Shown here in pieces: positions 18,440-28,100 of a stretch of 64,000 bases of DNA. The notes beneath the pieces are model-generated. The model worked only from the letters and a program-made list of their open reading frames with translations, was not told where the DNA came from and made no database searches. Source of the stretch: JBEKTY01 sp049515555 (GTDB lineage: Bacteria > Planctomycetota > Planctomycetia > Pirellulales > Thermoguttaceae); NCBI GenBank assembly GCA_049515555.1, contig JBEKTY010000025.1, positions 5,370-69,369 on the forward strand. The letters run 5' to 3'. The translations under genes and the position numbers were made by a program. The stretch's first letter is position 1; the number at the start of each line of letters is the position of its first letter.

Positions 18440-21400
18440 CTAGGGCGGACCTAACCGCGGATCCAGCGGGTGGATCGTCCCGTCGGGCGCGAATTCGACG
18501 CGCAGGAGGCCGGGCTGTTCTTTCAGCGGCCCGGCGACCTCCGGCGTATCGCCGCCGAAGAGCGTACTCCACCAGTGGCCTTCCTTGTCCTGGAAGAACA
18601 CGTTGTGCCCGCCGTGCGGCACGGCGATATGCACCTTGCCATACGGACCATACACGCTCTGCGACATGCCGACCATGCAGTCGTAGGTCTTGTAGGGCAT
18701 CTTGCAGTCGGTGACCGAGAGATAGTACGTGCCGTTGCGCTTGAACAGCGAGATGCCTTCAAAGCCCACCGTGCCGCCGCCTTCCGTGCCCACGCGGCGC
18801 ACCTTCTCCGCGATGCCGCTCATGTCGTCCTTCATGCGCGCGATGCTGCTGCCGCCGCTGAGGAAGTAGACCGTGCCGTCGTCGTCCTCGAACAGCGAGG
18901 CGTCCAGCTCGCCGGGGGTGATCGGCCCGGCGGTGTTGACCAGCTCGTACGGCCCTTCGACTTTGCGCGTGCTGCTTCTCAGGAAGCCCGTTCCGGACAC
19001 GCCGCCTTCCCGCGCCCAGTCGGTGCAGAACGTCAACCAGTAATTGCCTTTGATGTAATGCAGCTCGGGGGCCCAGATGGATACGGTCTTGCGGTCCTTG
19101 AGCAGCCAGGTGCCTTTGAACTGATCGCGCCAGACGATGATTTTCACAAGCTGCCAGGTCTTCAGATCGGCCGACTTGTACAGCGGAATGCCGTCGCATT
19201 TCCAGGCGGCGGTCGTGCCCGTGCCGACGAGATAGTAGATGCCGTCGGGGCCCAGGCACACGCACGTGTCGCGCATCCAGGTGTCGACGATGGGCTTGAT
19301 GCCCGGCGGCAGACGCATGTCGCGTTGCGGCTCGAGGTCGAAGAGGCCCACGTCGAGCCAGCCTTTGCCGGCCTCGGCGTGAGCATGAACGGCCAGGACG
19401 TTCCGCCCCACAAGGCCATTGGCGCAGGCGAGCAGCTCGCAGCCGCCGGCAGCTCCGCGGCGCTCTGCCACCGGGGCGTCGTTCAGGAAGACGCGCGCAT
19501 CGCCCGCGCGCCGCAAGACCACCCACGGCTCGTACAGTTTTGCGGTGTCCAGCGTGAACTCGCGGCGGAGCCAGACGTCGGCGCCGGTCCACGACGTCCG
19601 TGCGGCGGCGGGCGGGTGCGTCTTAGTATGGGCCGACAAATAACTTCCGTACTCATCACGCTCCGCGTGATGCCCTTCCTCTCGCGGAGCGAGAGGAGTA
19701 CGGGAAATTCGGGACTCATTGTTCGACCGGTCCTTATCGCCGAAGGCCGCCGGTCCCTTGTTCCATGCCGAGTCATCGAACGACGGTTTGTGCCAGTCGC
19801 CCTTGGGCTCTGTCGTTGTGTACTGCCATTGGCCGCTATCGGCGCCCGCCGTTCCCTCGCCCCGCTCCGGCAGATGTGAAGACGCCCACCCTGACGGCAC
19901 GACCCGCGTGAGCCGCGGAGCGGCGAAGAACCGCGGATCGATCAGGGCCGCTTGTTCCAGGTCCAGCTTTATCCCCTGACGGTCGCCGGCGATCAGGCCG
20001 CTATGGTCGTCGGCGGCGTCGGCGAGCTGCTTGTAGATGAACCCGCCGAGGCCCGCCTTCGTCCGCCAGACGGCCATCTTCCGCGCGAGCGCCAGGTAGT
20101 TCGCAGTCAGGTTCACCGGCGAGGAAACCGCGCCGGCGGTCCAGGCGTGCCCGGGCAGCGGGGCCTGAATGCCGCCGATGGGCGAGAGAATGGTGGCCTG
20201 CCTCGACGGGCCGGCTTGCTCAACGTCGGCCAGCGCAATCTCGCGGATATCGCCGTCGGGACCGCCAAGGACCAACCGCGTCGGGTCGGCCTTGCGGATC
20301 GCAGCAGTCAACTTCCTCGCCGCCTCCGCGCTTATGCCCGCCGGCAAGACCCACGCCACAACCGACGGATGGTTGAACAGCTCGGCGATGATCCGCGGAT
20401 ACTGCCGGAGCAACTGCGGCGCGTCGCCTGAAGGCAACTCCTGCAAGACCATCACGCCCAGGCGGTCGGCCCAGAAGTACCACTGCGGCTGGTCCGTGCG
20501 AAACGCCTTGCGGACCGTGTTGAAGCCGAGCTGCTTGACCTTCTCGATGTCGCGCCTGAGGGCTTCGACGTATGGCGCCGTGGCGCCGCCGTCCGGCCAC
20601 CAGCCGGCGTCCAGCACGCCGCTCAGGAACAGCGGCGCGTTGTTGAGCGACACTGCGGCGGCGCTGCCGGCTTTGCCCAGCGACACCTTGCGTACGGCCA
20701 GCGGGCCGAAAACCGAATCCAGGCTCTGTTTGCCGCGCGTGAGCGTGGCGCGGTATTCGTAGTTGAACGGCCGGTCGGGCGTCCAGGCTTTGAGTTTCTC
20801 GATCCGGAGCGTCAGTTCCTGGCCCATCTTCCCCCTGCCGCGGGCGACCTCGAAGCTGCGGTCGTAGGCGATCACCTCGACGGCATCCTCTGCCGTCGCC
20901 GGCCCGGTGGGCGTGACGCGGACGGCCGATGCGTCCAGGTCGGGCACGAACCTGAGCGACTCGATGTGGCTGCTGCGGACAGCCTCGATCCACGCGGGTT
21001 TGCAGATGCCGGTCGCGGCCTCGGCGCCCGCCGGCCTGTCAGCCGGCGTTGCCGACACGACGATCTCGATCGTGTGCTTGCCCTTGGCCGTGACCAGGTC
21101 CGTCAGGTCGAAGCTGAAACCGTCGTTGCTTCCCTCGTGCAAACCGAGCGGCTTGCCGTTGACGAAGACCGAGGCCGTGCCGCTCACGCCGTCGAAGCGC
21201 AGCATCAGCCGGTCGTCCATGCCTTTGAGCCAGTCGGCGCCCCAGGGGACTTCCAGCGCCAGGCGATACCAGAGCTTCTGGTTCGCCGCGACGCTGCGCT
21301 TGACGCCCGACAGGGCCGACTCGATGGGAAACGGCGTCATGATCCGGCCCTGGTACACGGCCGGCGGTTGCGCCACGGCCGCATCGGTCAGCGCGAAATC

Positions 21401-21613
21401 CCACAAGCCGGCCAGGTTCCTGGCGTCGTTATTCCGCGCCATCATCGGCCGCGGGTAGAACTCGTATATCGGGACCTCCCGCGGCGAGACACGCTCCGCA
21501 TATCTCGTCGTGAGCGGCGACGGCGCGGGCTGCCACTGTTCCTCGCCCGCAATCGGCGCCGCGCACAATAGCGCAAGGCCGAACGCACGGACGACGCAAA
21601 AACTCATTCGCAT
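18440..21613 (-). CDS. GH2-like / GH43 fusion, secreted polysaccharide-degrading enzyme
   Basis: 1057 residues with a signal peptide. Residues ~60-210 form a GH2 sugar-binding jelly roll (LRFDGVSGTASVFVNGKPLGLHEG), followed by an immunoglobulin-like domain and a GH2-like barrel. At the place of the GH2 acid/base motif (N-E after W-x-x-G) it reads FNHPSVVAWVLPAGIS, with no Glu, so this half is probably inactive or carbohydrate-binding only. After ~550 there is another beta-sandwich. The last ~320 residues are a GH43-type five-bladed propeller: VDTWMRDTCVCLGPDGIYYLVGTG, SIWAPELHYIKGNYWLTFCTD, and GPITPGELDASLFEDDDG. A 57-nt palindromic element is inserted in frame (19647-19703). Last gene of a minus-strand series with the two genes upstream. 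Confidence 0.85.
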   Translation of the reverse strand: MRMSFCVVRAFGLALLCAAPIAGEEQWQPAPSPLTTRYAERVSPREVPIYEFYPRPMMARNNDARNLAGLWDFALTDAAVAQPPAVYQGRIMTPFPIESALSGVKRSVAANQKLWYRLALEVPWGADWLKGMDDRLMLRFDGVSGTASVFVNGKPLGLHEGSNDGFSFDLTDLVTAKGKHTIEIVVSATPADRPAGAEAATGICKPAWIEAVRSSHIESLRFVPDLDASAVRVTPTGPATAEDAVEVIAYDRSFEVARGRGKMGQELTLRIEKLKAWTPDRPFNYEYRATLTRGKQSLDSVFGPLAVRKVSLGKAGSAAAVSLNNAPLFLSGVLDAGWWPDGGATAPYVEALRRDIEKVKQLGFNTVRKAFRTDQPQWYFWADRLGVMVLQELPSGDAPQLLRQYPRIIAELFNHPSVVAWVLPAGISAEAARKLTAAIRKADPTRLVLGGPDGDIREIALADVEQAGPSRQATILSPIGGIQAPLPGHAWTAGAVSSPVNLTANYLALARKMAVWRTKAGLGGFIYKQLADAADDHSGLIAGDRQGIKLDLEQAALIDPRFFAAPRLTRVVPSGWASSHLPERGEGTAGADSGQWQYTTTEPKGDWHKPSFDDSAWNKGPAAFGDKDRSNNESRISRTPLAPREEGHHAERDEYGSYLSAHTKTHPPAAARTSWTGADVWLRREFTLDTAKLYEPWVVLRRAGDARVFLNDAPVAERRGAAGGCELLACANGLVGRNVLAVHAHAEAGKGWLDVGLFDLEPQRDMRLPPGIKPIVDTWMRDTCVCLGPDGIYYLVGTGTTAAWKCDGIPLYKSADLKTWQLVKIIVWRDQFKGTWLLKDRKTVSIWAPELHYIKGNYWLTFCTDWAREGGVSGTGFLRSSTRKVEGPYELVNTAGPITPGELDASLFEDDDGTVYFLSGGSSIARMKDDMSGIAEKVRRVGTEGGGTVGFEGISLFKRNGTYYLSVTDCKMPYKTYDCMVGMSQSVYGPYGKVHIAVPHGGHNVFFQDKEGHWWSTLFGGDTPEVAGPLKEQPGLLRVEFAPDGTIHPLDPRLGPP
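19647..19703. repeat. In-frame double-hairpin insertion inside the GH2/GH43 gene
   Basis: CCGTACTC (19647-19654) and GAGTACGG (19696-19703) are the outer arms. Between them lie two complete hairpins, ATCACGCTCCGCGTGAT (19655-19671) and CTCTCGCGGAGCGAGAG (19679-19695). The total is 57 nt, exactly 19 codons, so the reading frame survives. Confidence 0.85.
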
Positions 21614-21652
21614 GGTTGCACTCCTTAATTGTAGCCGTTCACCGGCGGCGCC

Positions 21653-21735
21653 AAGGTAGCAGGCACACTCCGTGTGCCGTCCGCTGAAACGGGAAAAGGT
21701 GTGGCGGACGGCACACGGAGTGTGCCTGCTACCTT
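21653..21735. repeat. Perfect inverted repeat, GGCACACTCCGTGTGCC family
   Basis: 32-nt arms (21653-21684 and 21704-21735) are exactly complementary around a 19-nt loop; each arm also contains the internal palindrome GGCACACTCCGTGTGCC. Sits between two genes of the minus-strand series. Related copies are at 38419-38480 and 39533-39595. Confidence 0.9.
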
Positions 21736-21790
21736 CGGATCCGGTAGGTTATTGTTCGGTAGCGCTTTAGCGAGTTTGCCTGTGCGGCCG

Positions 21791-24700
21791 TCAGCGGCAC
21801 AGCATGGCGGCGGGGATCGGCTGCTTTTCGAGGCCCGGGCCGGAAACGAGCAGTCCCGGTTTCGCCCCCGGCCAGTAATAGTCTTTCCAGTTTTCGAGGT
21901 CGCCCATCAGCCGCACGTTCTGCTGGTTGATGTAGACGACCTTGAGCGCGTGCTTTCCGGCCGCCAGCGGCACCGACCACGTGCCGAAGTTGTGGACCTG
22001 GGTAGCCGGATACCACTCGCGGTCGTCCACGAAAAGGCGCAGGTCGTAACCGGCGTGAACCGAGGGCGTGATGAATTCCCGCGGCGCGTGGAACGAATAG
22101 ACGCCGCGCGTGGCGATATCCAGGTAGCCCGCGTAGATGAACGCGAAGCCGCCGCGGTTCATCTTCGTGGCGCTACAGTCGAACAGTTCCCTACACGTGC
22201 CGCTACGCACGGGCTGCATGGCTGGGAGGCTGAAGGCCGAGATCGGCCACGTGCCGTCGTCTTCATAGCAGGTGAAGGCGAGGCCGGGCTTCGTGTCGCC
22301 GGCCTTGGCGGGCTCCCAGGGCCTCTCCTTGCTGAACACGGCCCGCGCAACCGCAGAGGCTTTGGTTCCATCCGAGGTGGCCGGCAGCGTGACCTCCAGA
22401 CGCCCCAGGGCGTCGCGGAACTTCCGCAGGGCGCGGGCCTTGAGCACCGTCGTCTCCCGGAGCCGAATCGGCCTGCCATATAAGGGCGAATCGCCGAGCG
22501 GATCGGTGCCATCGAGGGTGTAGCGCAATTCCACCGCCGGATCGTCGTGCGTCAGGGTTACCTTCAGCTCGTCACTGAAGCGATCTTCAACGGGGCCGAT
22601 TACCGGCAGGGGCAGGGGGCGGTAGATGGGCTCGAACCTTTGGAAGGGACCTTCGGCAAGGGACTCGAAGTCGGCCGGCACGGCCCGCCTAACACCGCCC
22701 AGGGCCATCCGTTTGCACCCCAAGGCCACGATGCCCCGTCGGCCGTCCGGCAGGCTGACCAGCAACAGCGCTTCGCCCTCGAACGCGACATCCTCCAAGG
22801 TCATTGTGCCGCTGACAGGCGCGGCCTGGAACATGACCTTCCCGCCGCCGGGGATCGTCGCGCTGAAGCCGCACTGGCCGCCAGCGCACTTCAGGGGCTT
22901 CAGATCGGCCAGCTCCGGCCCGACCGCGCCGTGCTCGAACTTGCGCGGGTAGAGCACCGTGACGACCATCCAGCCGCCCCTCTTTTCGGTTTTGAAACCG
23001 GAGCCGGTCTTCTCCATCGGTTCCGGGCTGAAACTGTACAGCGACAGGTTCGGCCCGGCGGGATTATCGGTCTTGATGCTCTGCGTCCGGGCGTCGGCCT
23101 TGATCTGGCTCCATTCGAAACCGGGATAGCGCCGGGCTTCGTCGCCCGCCGGGCAGTAGAAGGGCCACACCCATTCGTAGCTGTGCCGGGTAGGGCTTTT
23201 CAGCCGGTCGGTGACAATCCACAGTCCCAGCTTGCGGGCGAAAAGAATTTGGCGCTCGTGCGACACGTCGTCAATAAACACGTTGGGCACCGTGCGCGCA
23301 AACGGCCCCCCGTAGTCGCCTTCCAGCACGTCGAAGAACTCGGAAGTGTGCCAGCGCCGCGCCAGCGGTGTGCGGTAGGCGTTGGCCGAGCCGGCGCGGC
23401 CGTAGACCGCCCGGAAGATGTCGTGGCGGTAACTTTCCGGCGCAGCGCGGTAGCTGCCGTCGCTGATCTGCGAGCAGCCGTCGACGGTGACGGGCGTCGC
23501 GGTGCCCGTGTTGGCCAGCAAGTGCCGACCGTAGGCGTACAGACTGATGCCGTTGTTGTCGGGATGCGTGACCGACGATACCGGCCGCGTGCTGGGCATA
23601 TAAAGCCACTGGTCCTGTTTGCTCCAGCCGCTGCGCACGCAGTAGAAACCCGCGTAGGGGAAGGCGTCGGACTTGAAACGGGGCGCGCCGCCTTGGCCCT
23701 CGCCGAATATGTTGCAGATGATCTTCGCGTTGTCCGGATCGGCGAACGCCGCGGGCACGTAGCGCCTTAGATACGGGCTGGGGCCGATGAACACGCCGCT
23801 TTCCGGGTGCAGCAATCCCCAGTGCGGATAGCCGCCCGTGACCCACAACTCGCGGATGATAAAACTGGCCTGCTGCTCCATGTATTGGAACTGGTCGTCG
23901 AGCCACTGCTGGCCGACCCACTGCGGCGCCGCTGGGGCGTGGTGCACCATCGTGTAAATCTTCTGGACGTATTCCGGCGTGCCCTTGTTGTAGTTCCGCG
24001 AGTCGTGAACGTCGCAGCCGTCGGGCATCAGCGAGAGCATGGGCAGCGATTCGACCGTGCGCACCGTTTCGCGAATGCAGTACCGCGAGCCTTTGAACTC
24101 GGGAAAGCTTACCGCGATGCGCAGATTGTGGAAGTTGTCGAACATGATCCGCCGGGCGGTCGACATGTTGCGGCCGTACTGTAGTGCATCCGACATATAC
24201 TCCAGCCACATGCGGTTGAGCAGACGGACGAGCGTGGGCGCCGGGATGTCCTTGACCATCTCCGGCGACGTGCGCATCAGGAACGACAAGTTCGCCCAAA
24301 CGCCGTCGCTGAAGAACTCGATGTTGTTGATATTGTGGGAAGGGTTCATTCCGGCGCGCATCGTGTCGCGGCGCCAATGGATGCAGATATCGTCGGTGAA
24401 GGCCAGCCACTGCTCCCAGTACTTTGCATCCTTCGTTTCGATGTACTTCACCAAGAGCGGCGTGAAGAAGTGCGGCCGCCCGACCGCCGCGGACGTGAAA
24501 GACTTGTCGAACGGCAGATGCGGGAAGCCCAACGGTACGAACTGTTCCGGCTGCCAGGTCCAGTTGGCCCGGCCCGGTGGCCCGAACTTGATGCGGACGT
24601 TGCCTTTTAGCTTCTGGTTCTCGCTGCTGTTGCAGATGTCGTAGTAATCCTGGGGAGTCTTCGCTTCGGGCGGCAGGGGCATGTCGATCATGCCGAAGAC

Positions 24701-25147
24701 CGCCGTGTTGTGCAGCAGGTCGTCGGCCGTGTGGAGGTAGGCTTTCTCGAAGGGCAGCGGCGGCTGGCGCGGCCGGATGCCGGGATTGGTCTGCTCATCG
24801 GCGCCGAAGGTGGCCAGGCGCTGCATGAAGAAATCGCGGTAGGCGTTAAGCGCGGCCGCGCAGTCGCCTCGCGCCAGCGCCGCGCCAACCGCATCCGGCA
24901 CCTGGCGCAGATCGACCAGCGTGAAGAACTCCTGCGCCAGCTTCTCGAGGTTGGCCTTGGAGTTCCGCTGGGCGAAGGCTTCTGCGCGGGCGGCGGCGCA
25001 GGGCGGCGGCGGCGCTTGGAACGACCGCTCGAAGTTCGGCCTCCAGGCGGCCGGGTCGCCGACGTTGGCCGGGACTTCGGCGGCCAAACCCGCAAGCAGG
25101 CCCGCGGCAAGACCGACTGAGAGCACGCGGCGCACGGGCTTGGCCAT
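21791..25147 (-). CDS. Heparinase II/III-like polysaccharide lyase with CHB_HEX_C and PA14-like domains
   Basis: 1118 residues with a signal peptide. Residues ~60-420 are alpha-helical with lyase-like motifs (WLAFTDDICIHWRRDTMRAG, NPSHNINNIEFFSDG, RIAVSFPEFKGSRYC). Residues ~450-720 are a heparinase II/III-type beta-sandwich (SGVFIGPSPYLR, YAGFYCVRSGW, HPDNNGISLYAYGRHLLANTG, FDVLEGDYGG, ILFARKLGLWIVTDRL). Then come a chitobiase C-terminal-like segment (VELRYTLDGTDPLGDSPLYG) and a PA14-like region (GVYSFHAPREFITPS...DLRLFVDD). It probably cleaves an acidic polysaccharide by beta-elimination; the substrate is unknown. It starts 18 nt after the upstream gene with GGGGAAG as ribosome site, so the two are co-transcribed. 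Confidence 0.8.
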   Translation of the reverse strand: MAKPVRRVLSVGLAAGLLAGLAAEVPANVGDPAAWRPNFERSFQAPPPPCAAARAEAFAQRNSKANLEKLAQEFFTLVDLRQVPDAVGAALARGDCAAALNAYRDFFMQRLATFGADEQTNPGIRPRQPPLPFEKAYLHTADDLLHNTAVFGMIDMPLPPEAKTPQDYYDICNSSENQKLKGNVRIKFGPPGRANWTWQPEQFVPLGFPHLPFDKSFTSAAVGRPHFFTPLLVKYIETKDAKYWEQWLAFTDDICIHWRRDTMRAGMNPSHNINNIEFFSDGVWANLSFLMRTSPEMVKDIPAPTLVRLLNRMWLEYMSDALQYGRNMSTARRIMFDNFHNLRIAVSFPEFKGSRYCIRETVRTVESLPMLSLMPDGCDVHDSRNYNKGTPEYVQKIYTMVHHAPAAPQWVGQQWLDDQFQYMEQQASFIIRELWVTGGYPHWGLLHPESGVFIGPSPYLRRYVPAAFADPDNAKIICNIFGEGQGGAPRFKSDAFPYAGFYCVRSGWSKQDQWLYMPSTRPVSSVTHPDNNGISLYAYGRHLLANTGTATPVTVDGCSQISDGSYRAAPESYRHDIFRAVYGRAGSANAYRTPLARRWHTSEFFDVLEGDYGGPFARTVPNVFIDDVSHERQILFARKLGLWIVTDRLKSPTRHSYEWVWPFYCPAGDEARRYPGFEWSQIKADARTQSIKTDNPAGPNLSLYSFSPEPMEKTGSGFKTEKRGGWMVVTVLYPRKFEHGAVGPELADLKPLKCAGGQCGFSATIPGGGKVMFQAAPVSGTMTLEDVAFEGEALLLVSLPDGRRGIVALGCKRMALGGVRRAVPADFESLAEGPFQRFEPIYRPLPLPVIGPVEDRFSDELKVTLTHDDPAVELRYTLDGTDPLGDSPLYGRPIRLRETTVLKARALRKFRDALGRLEVTLPATSDGTKASAVARAVFSKERPWEPAKAGDTKPGLAFTCYEDDGTWPISAFSLPAMQPVRSGTCRELFDCSATKMNRGGFAFIYAGYLDIATRGVYSFHAPREFITPSVHAGYDLRLFVDDREWYPATQVHNFGTWSVPLAAGKHALKVVYINQQNVRLMGDLENWKDYYWPGAKPGLLVSGPGLEKQPIPAAMLCR

Positions 25148-25165
25148 CAGGATCTTCCCCGCCTG

Positions 25166-28100
25166 CTACGGCTTGAACTCGATCTCGCCCCAATTCCGGG
25201 GCGTCATTTTCAACTCGAAGACGGCGTCGTCGACGATGCCCGTCTCCTGGTTGTTCCAATAGGTTCGCAGGCGGGTCCGCTGGTTGTCCGGGCCGCCGTG
25301 GGTAACGCCGAAATCGGCCTTGAGGACAAGCCCCTCCCGGGGCCTCAGCCCGAGCACCGCCAGCGGGATCGTCGCGGTCACGCCGTAACCGGAGCCGGGC
25401 CGCACGCCGACCTTGATCCGGGCGTCGGCCACAACGTCGACATAGTCCATAGGGTAGTCCTTGGTGATGCCGGAGCTGAAGTGTTTCGGCTTCTTGACGT
25501 CCGACACGCGGCGATACAGAACTGCCGTGGGCTGGCCGTGGAAACTGCCGATCGAGAGCCGCAGATCGCCGCGGGCCGCCTCGTCGCGATTCTTGTCGGC
25601 CGCCGGATCGGTGCCTAACTGGAAATCGACCGTGTCGCCGCAGAGATACATCTGCTCGGGCAGCGTGGCCGCGTTGAGCCAGGGCGTGGCGTCGCGGACG
25701 TCCCACGACAGGTACAGGCACCGCTCGTCCCAAGCGGCCTTGGCGCGGACTTCGGCGCTGGGCTGTTTGGCGAAGGCGATGACTTCCGCATCGGGAATGT
25801 CGGCGTCGAAATTGCCGCTGATCTGGGCCGTTCTCTTGCGGACCGCGAGCTTCTTGACGCCGACCGCTTGTTGCATGATCTGCCCGCGGAGGCGTTCCGC
25901 TTCGCGGACGTCCTGGGCCGAGAGCGAGACGGCCGAGCCCGCCAGCGGCCGCACCGTATCCAGGCCGACGACTTCCAGGTTCCAGAAGCCGGTCTTGCCG
26001 GCCTGGAGGAACAGGCGGCCGTCGGCCGTGGCGCAGATCGAGCCGCCGAAATCCTCGCCGCCCATCCCCGGCGGCGTGTCGTCCATGACGGCGCCGGCAG
26101 CGGCCTTCTCCGGCCACCGGACTTGCATCGGGTCGCCTTGGAAGAGGCGGGTCAGGTACAAACCGTCTTCGGTAATGATATGCCATTCTCCCACGTTGGT
26201 GGCCAGTACCCACACGTTGCCCACCGGCGGCGGCAGCTTCGCCGTGCCGCACGGCCCGAACGACCCGCGGACCATTCCTTCAGCCGGCGGGCAGGCCTTG
26301 TGCGAGCCGTGCACGCCCACGAAATTGTCGGGATAGCTCCACAGCTTGCGCTCGCTGGCGATGTCGTAGCAGATCATCCAGGCAGAATCTTCGCCGTAGG
26401 CCCCGGTGGTGAGCAGGCGCCGGCCGTCGGCCGAGCCGAGCCCGGCCTCGGGCATTTGGACCGGATGGGCCAGGTCGTACTTCGGCGCGCCGCAGGCCGT
26501 GAAACCCACGGTCCGCAATTGGCGCTTCCCGGCGTAGATCGTCAGGTCCGGCGCAAGCTGCATGTACCAGCCGCTGAAGTGCAGATCGGCGTTGACCGCG
26601 GTAACCTCGCCCGGCTGTCGGCGGCCGTCGCCGTTCTCGTCGGCCCAATACGTGGTGCGGCAGGCCTGATCTCGGCCCTGGAACTGGAACATGGCCCGCA
26701 ATTTGTACTGGCCGTCGGGCAAGCGCTCGAAGATCCGCACGTCGGAGGCATCGTAAGCCCAGCCGGGGGCGACGGCCAGGTACAGCCGCCCGTTGGAGCC
26801 CAGCGCGAAGCGCGAGTTCTGCATGCCGTCGCGAGTTATGACGCTGCTGCACGCCGCGCGGCCGGTGTGCGGGTCGAGTCGCCACTCGCAGCCCATGCCG
26901 GCCATTATGCCGGGGTCCAACGGATCGATCGCGCCGCCCACGGCGCCGTAGGTGGTGGGCCCGAAGAACTCGCGGGCGAACTTGCCCGTGCCGGCGTCCC
27001 ATACGCTGATCCGCTTGGGAAACCAGTCGGCTTCCGTGACCCACACTTTCCCGGCCGGGTCCACGGCGATTCCCTGGGCGAAGGCCATGCCGTCGGCTTG
27101 CCAGGGCCCCAGCAGGCGGCGCCCGCCGCGGCGGCCGATGGTTCGCAGCGCCTGCCCGCCGGGCGTAAAGACCTTGACCTGGTTGTCGGGCTCGCGGACG
27201 GCCACGTAGATGCTGCCCTCGGCGTCGACGGCGATGCCCGTCGCATTGCGCAGCCCGGCGACGAGCGTTCGGCTCCGGCCGGTGACGGTATCGAGGGCCA
27301 CGACCGACGTGCCGCCCGAAACGACATACACCCACGGCCTGGCGGCGACGCACAGTTGACCCGGCTGCGGGATGGGCCAGCAGTGCAATAGCTTGCGGGC
27401 GGCGGCGTCGACAACGGCCACCGCGTCGGCCTGGAGCTTGACGATCTCGGCCGGGAAGGCGGCCTCCAGGCGGCGGCGGTTGGCCGCGGCCGGCGATTCA
27501 GGCGACGTGCCGCCGGCACCGTGGGGCGACCCGCCTTGAAGCGCGTCGTTCATGGCGCCGATAACCGCGTCGCGAACGTCGGGCGTGTAGTAATTCGGCG
27601 CCTTGAGCCCCTCCTCCTCCGGCCCCTGGCCGTCGAGCCAGCGTTGGGCCCGCTCGCGGGTTCCCGCGTCGAGCTTGTCCCACAGGCGGAAGCCGGCGTC
27701 GTCGCCGCGCTTCAGGCGTTCCAGGACCGCCCGCCAATGCGTCACCTGTTCGCGTCGGAGCCGCTTCGAGCTGAGGCTCAGATACAATTCTCCGTGGCCG
27801 GCCGCCAGGCCGTCGATGCGATTGGGCCGGCCGGCGGCGTCGGGCAGCAGGTCGCCGAGCGTCAGGTCGGGCGTGCCGCCGGCCCATTGGGCGTAGGCCC
27901 CGGTGGCCGCGTCGAGGCGATACAGGTAGTTGCCTTGCTCGGTGCCCCAATTGGCGGCATAGACCTTGTCGCCGTCGACGGCGACCAGCTCGGCGCCGGC
28001 CATGCCTTGCCGGCTGTTCTTCCACAGGACGTTCCCCTCGAGGTCGCAGGCCAGGAGGGCCTTGCCCGCCTCGGCCCCGCTCCAGCCGAGGAAGACCCGT

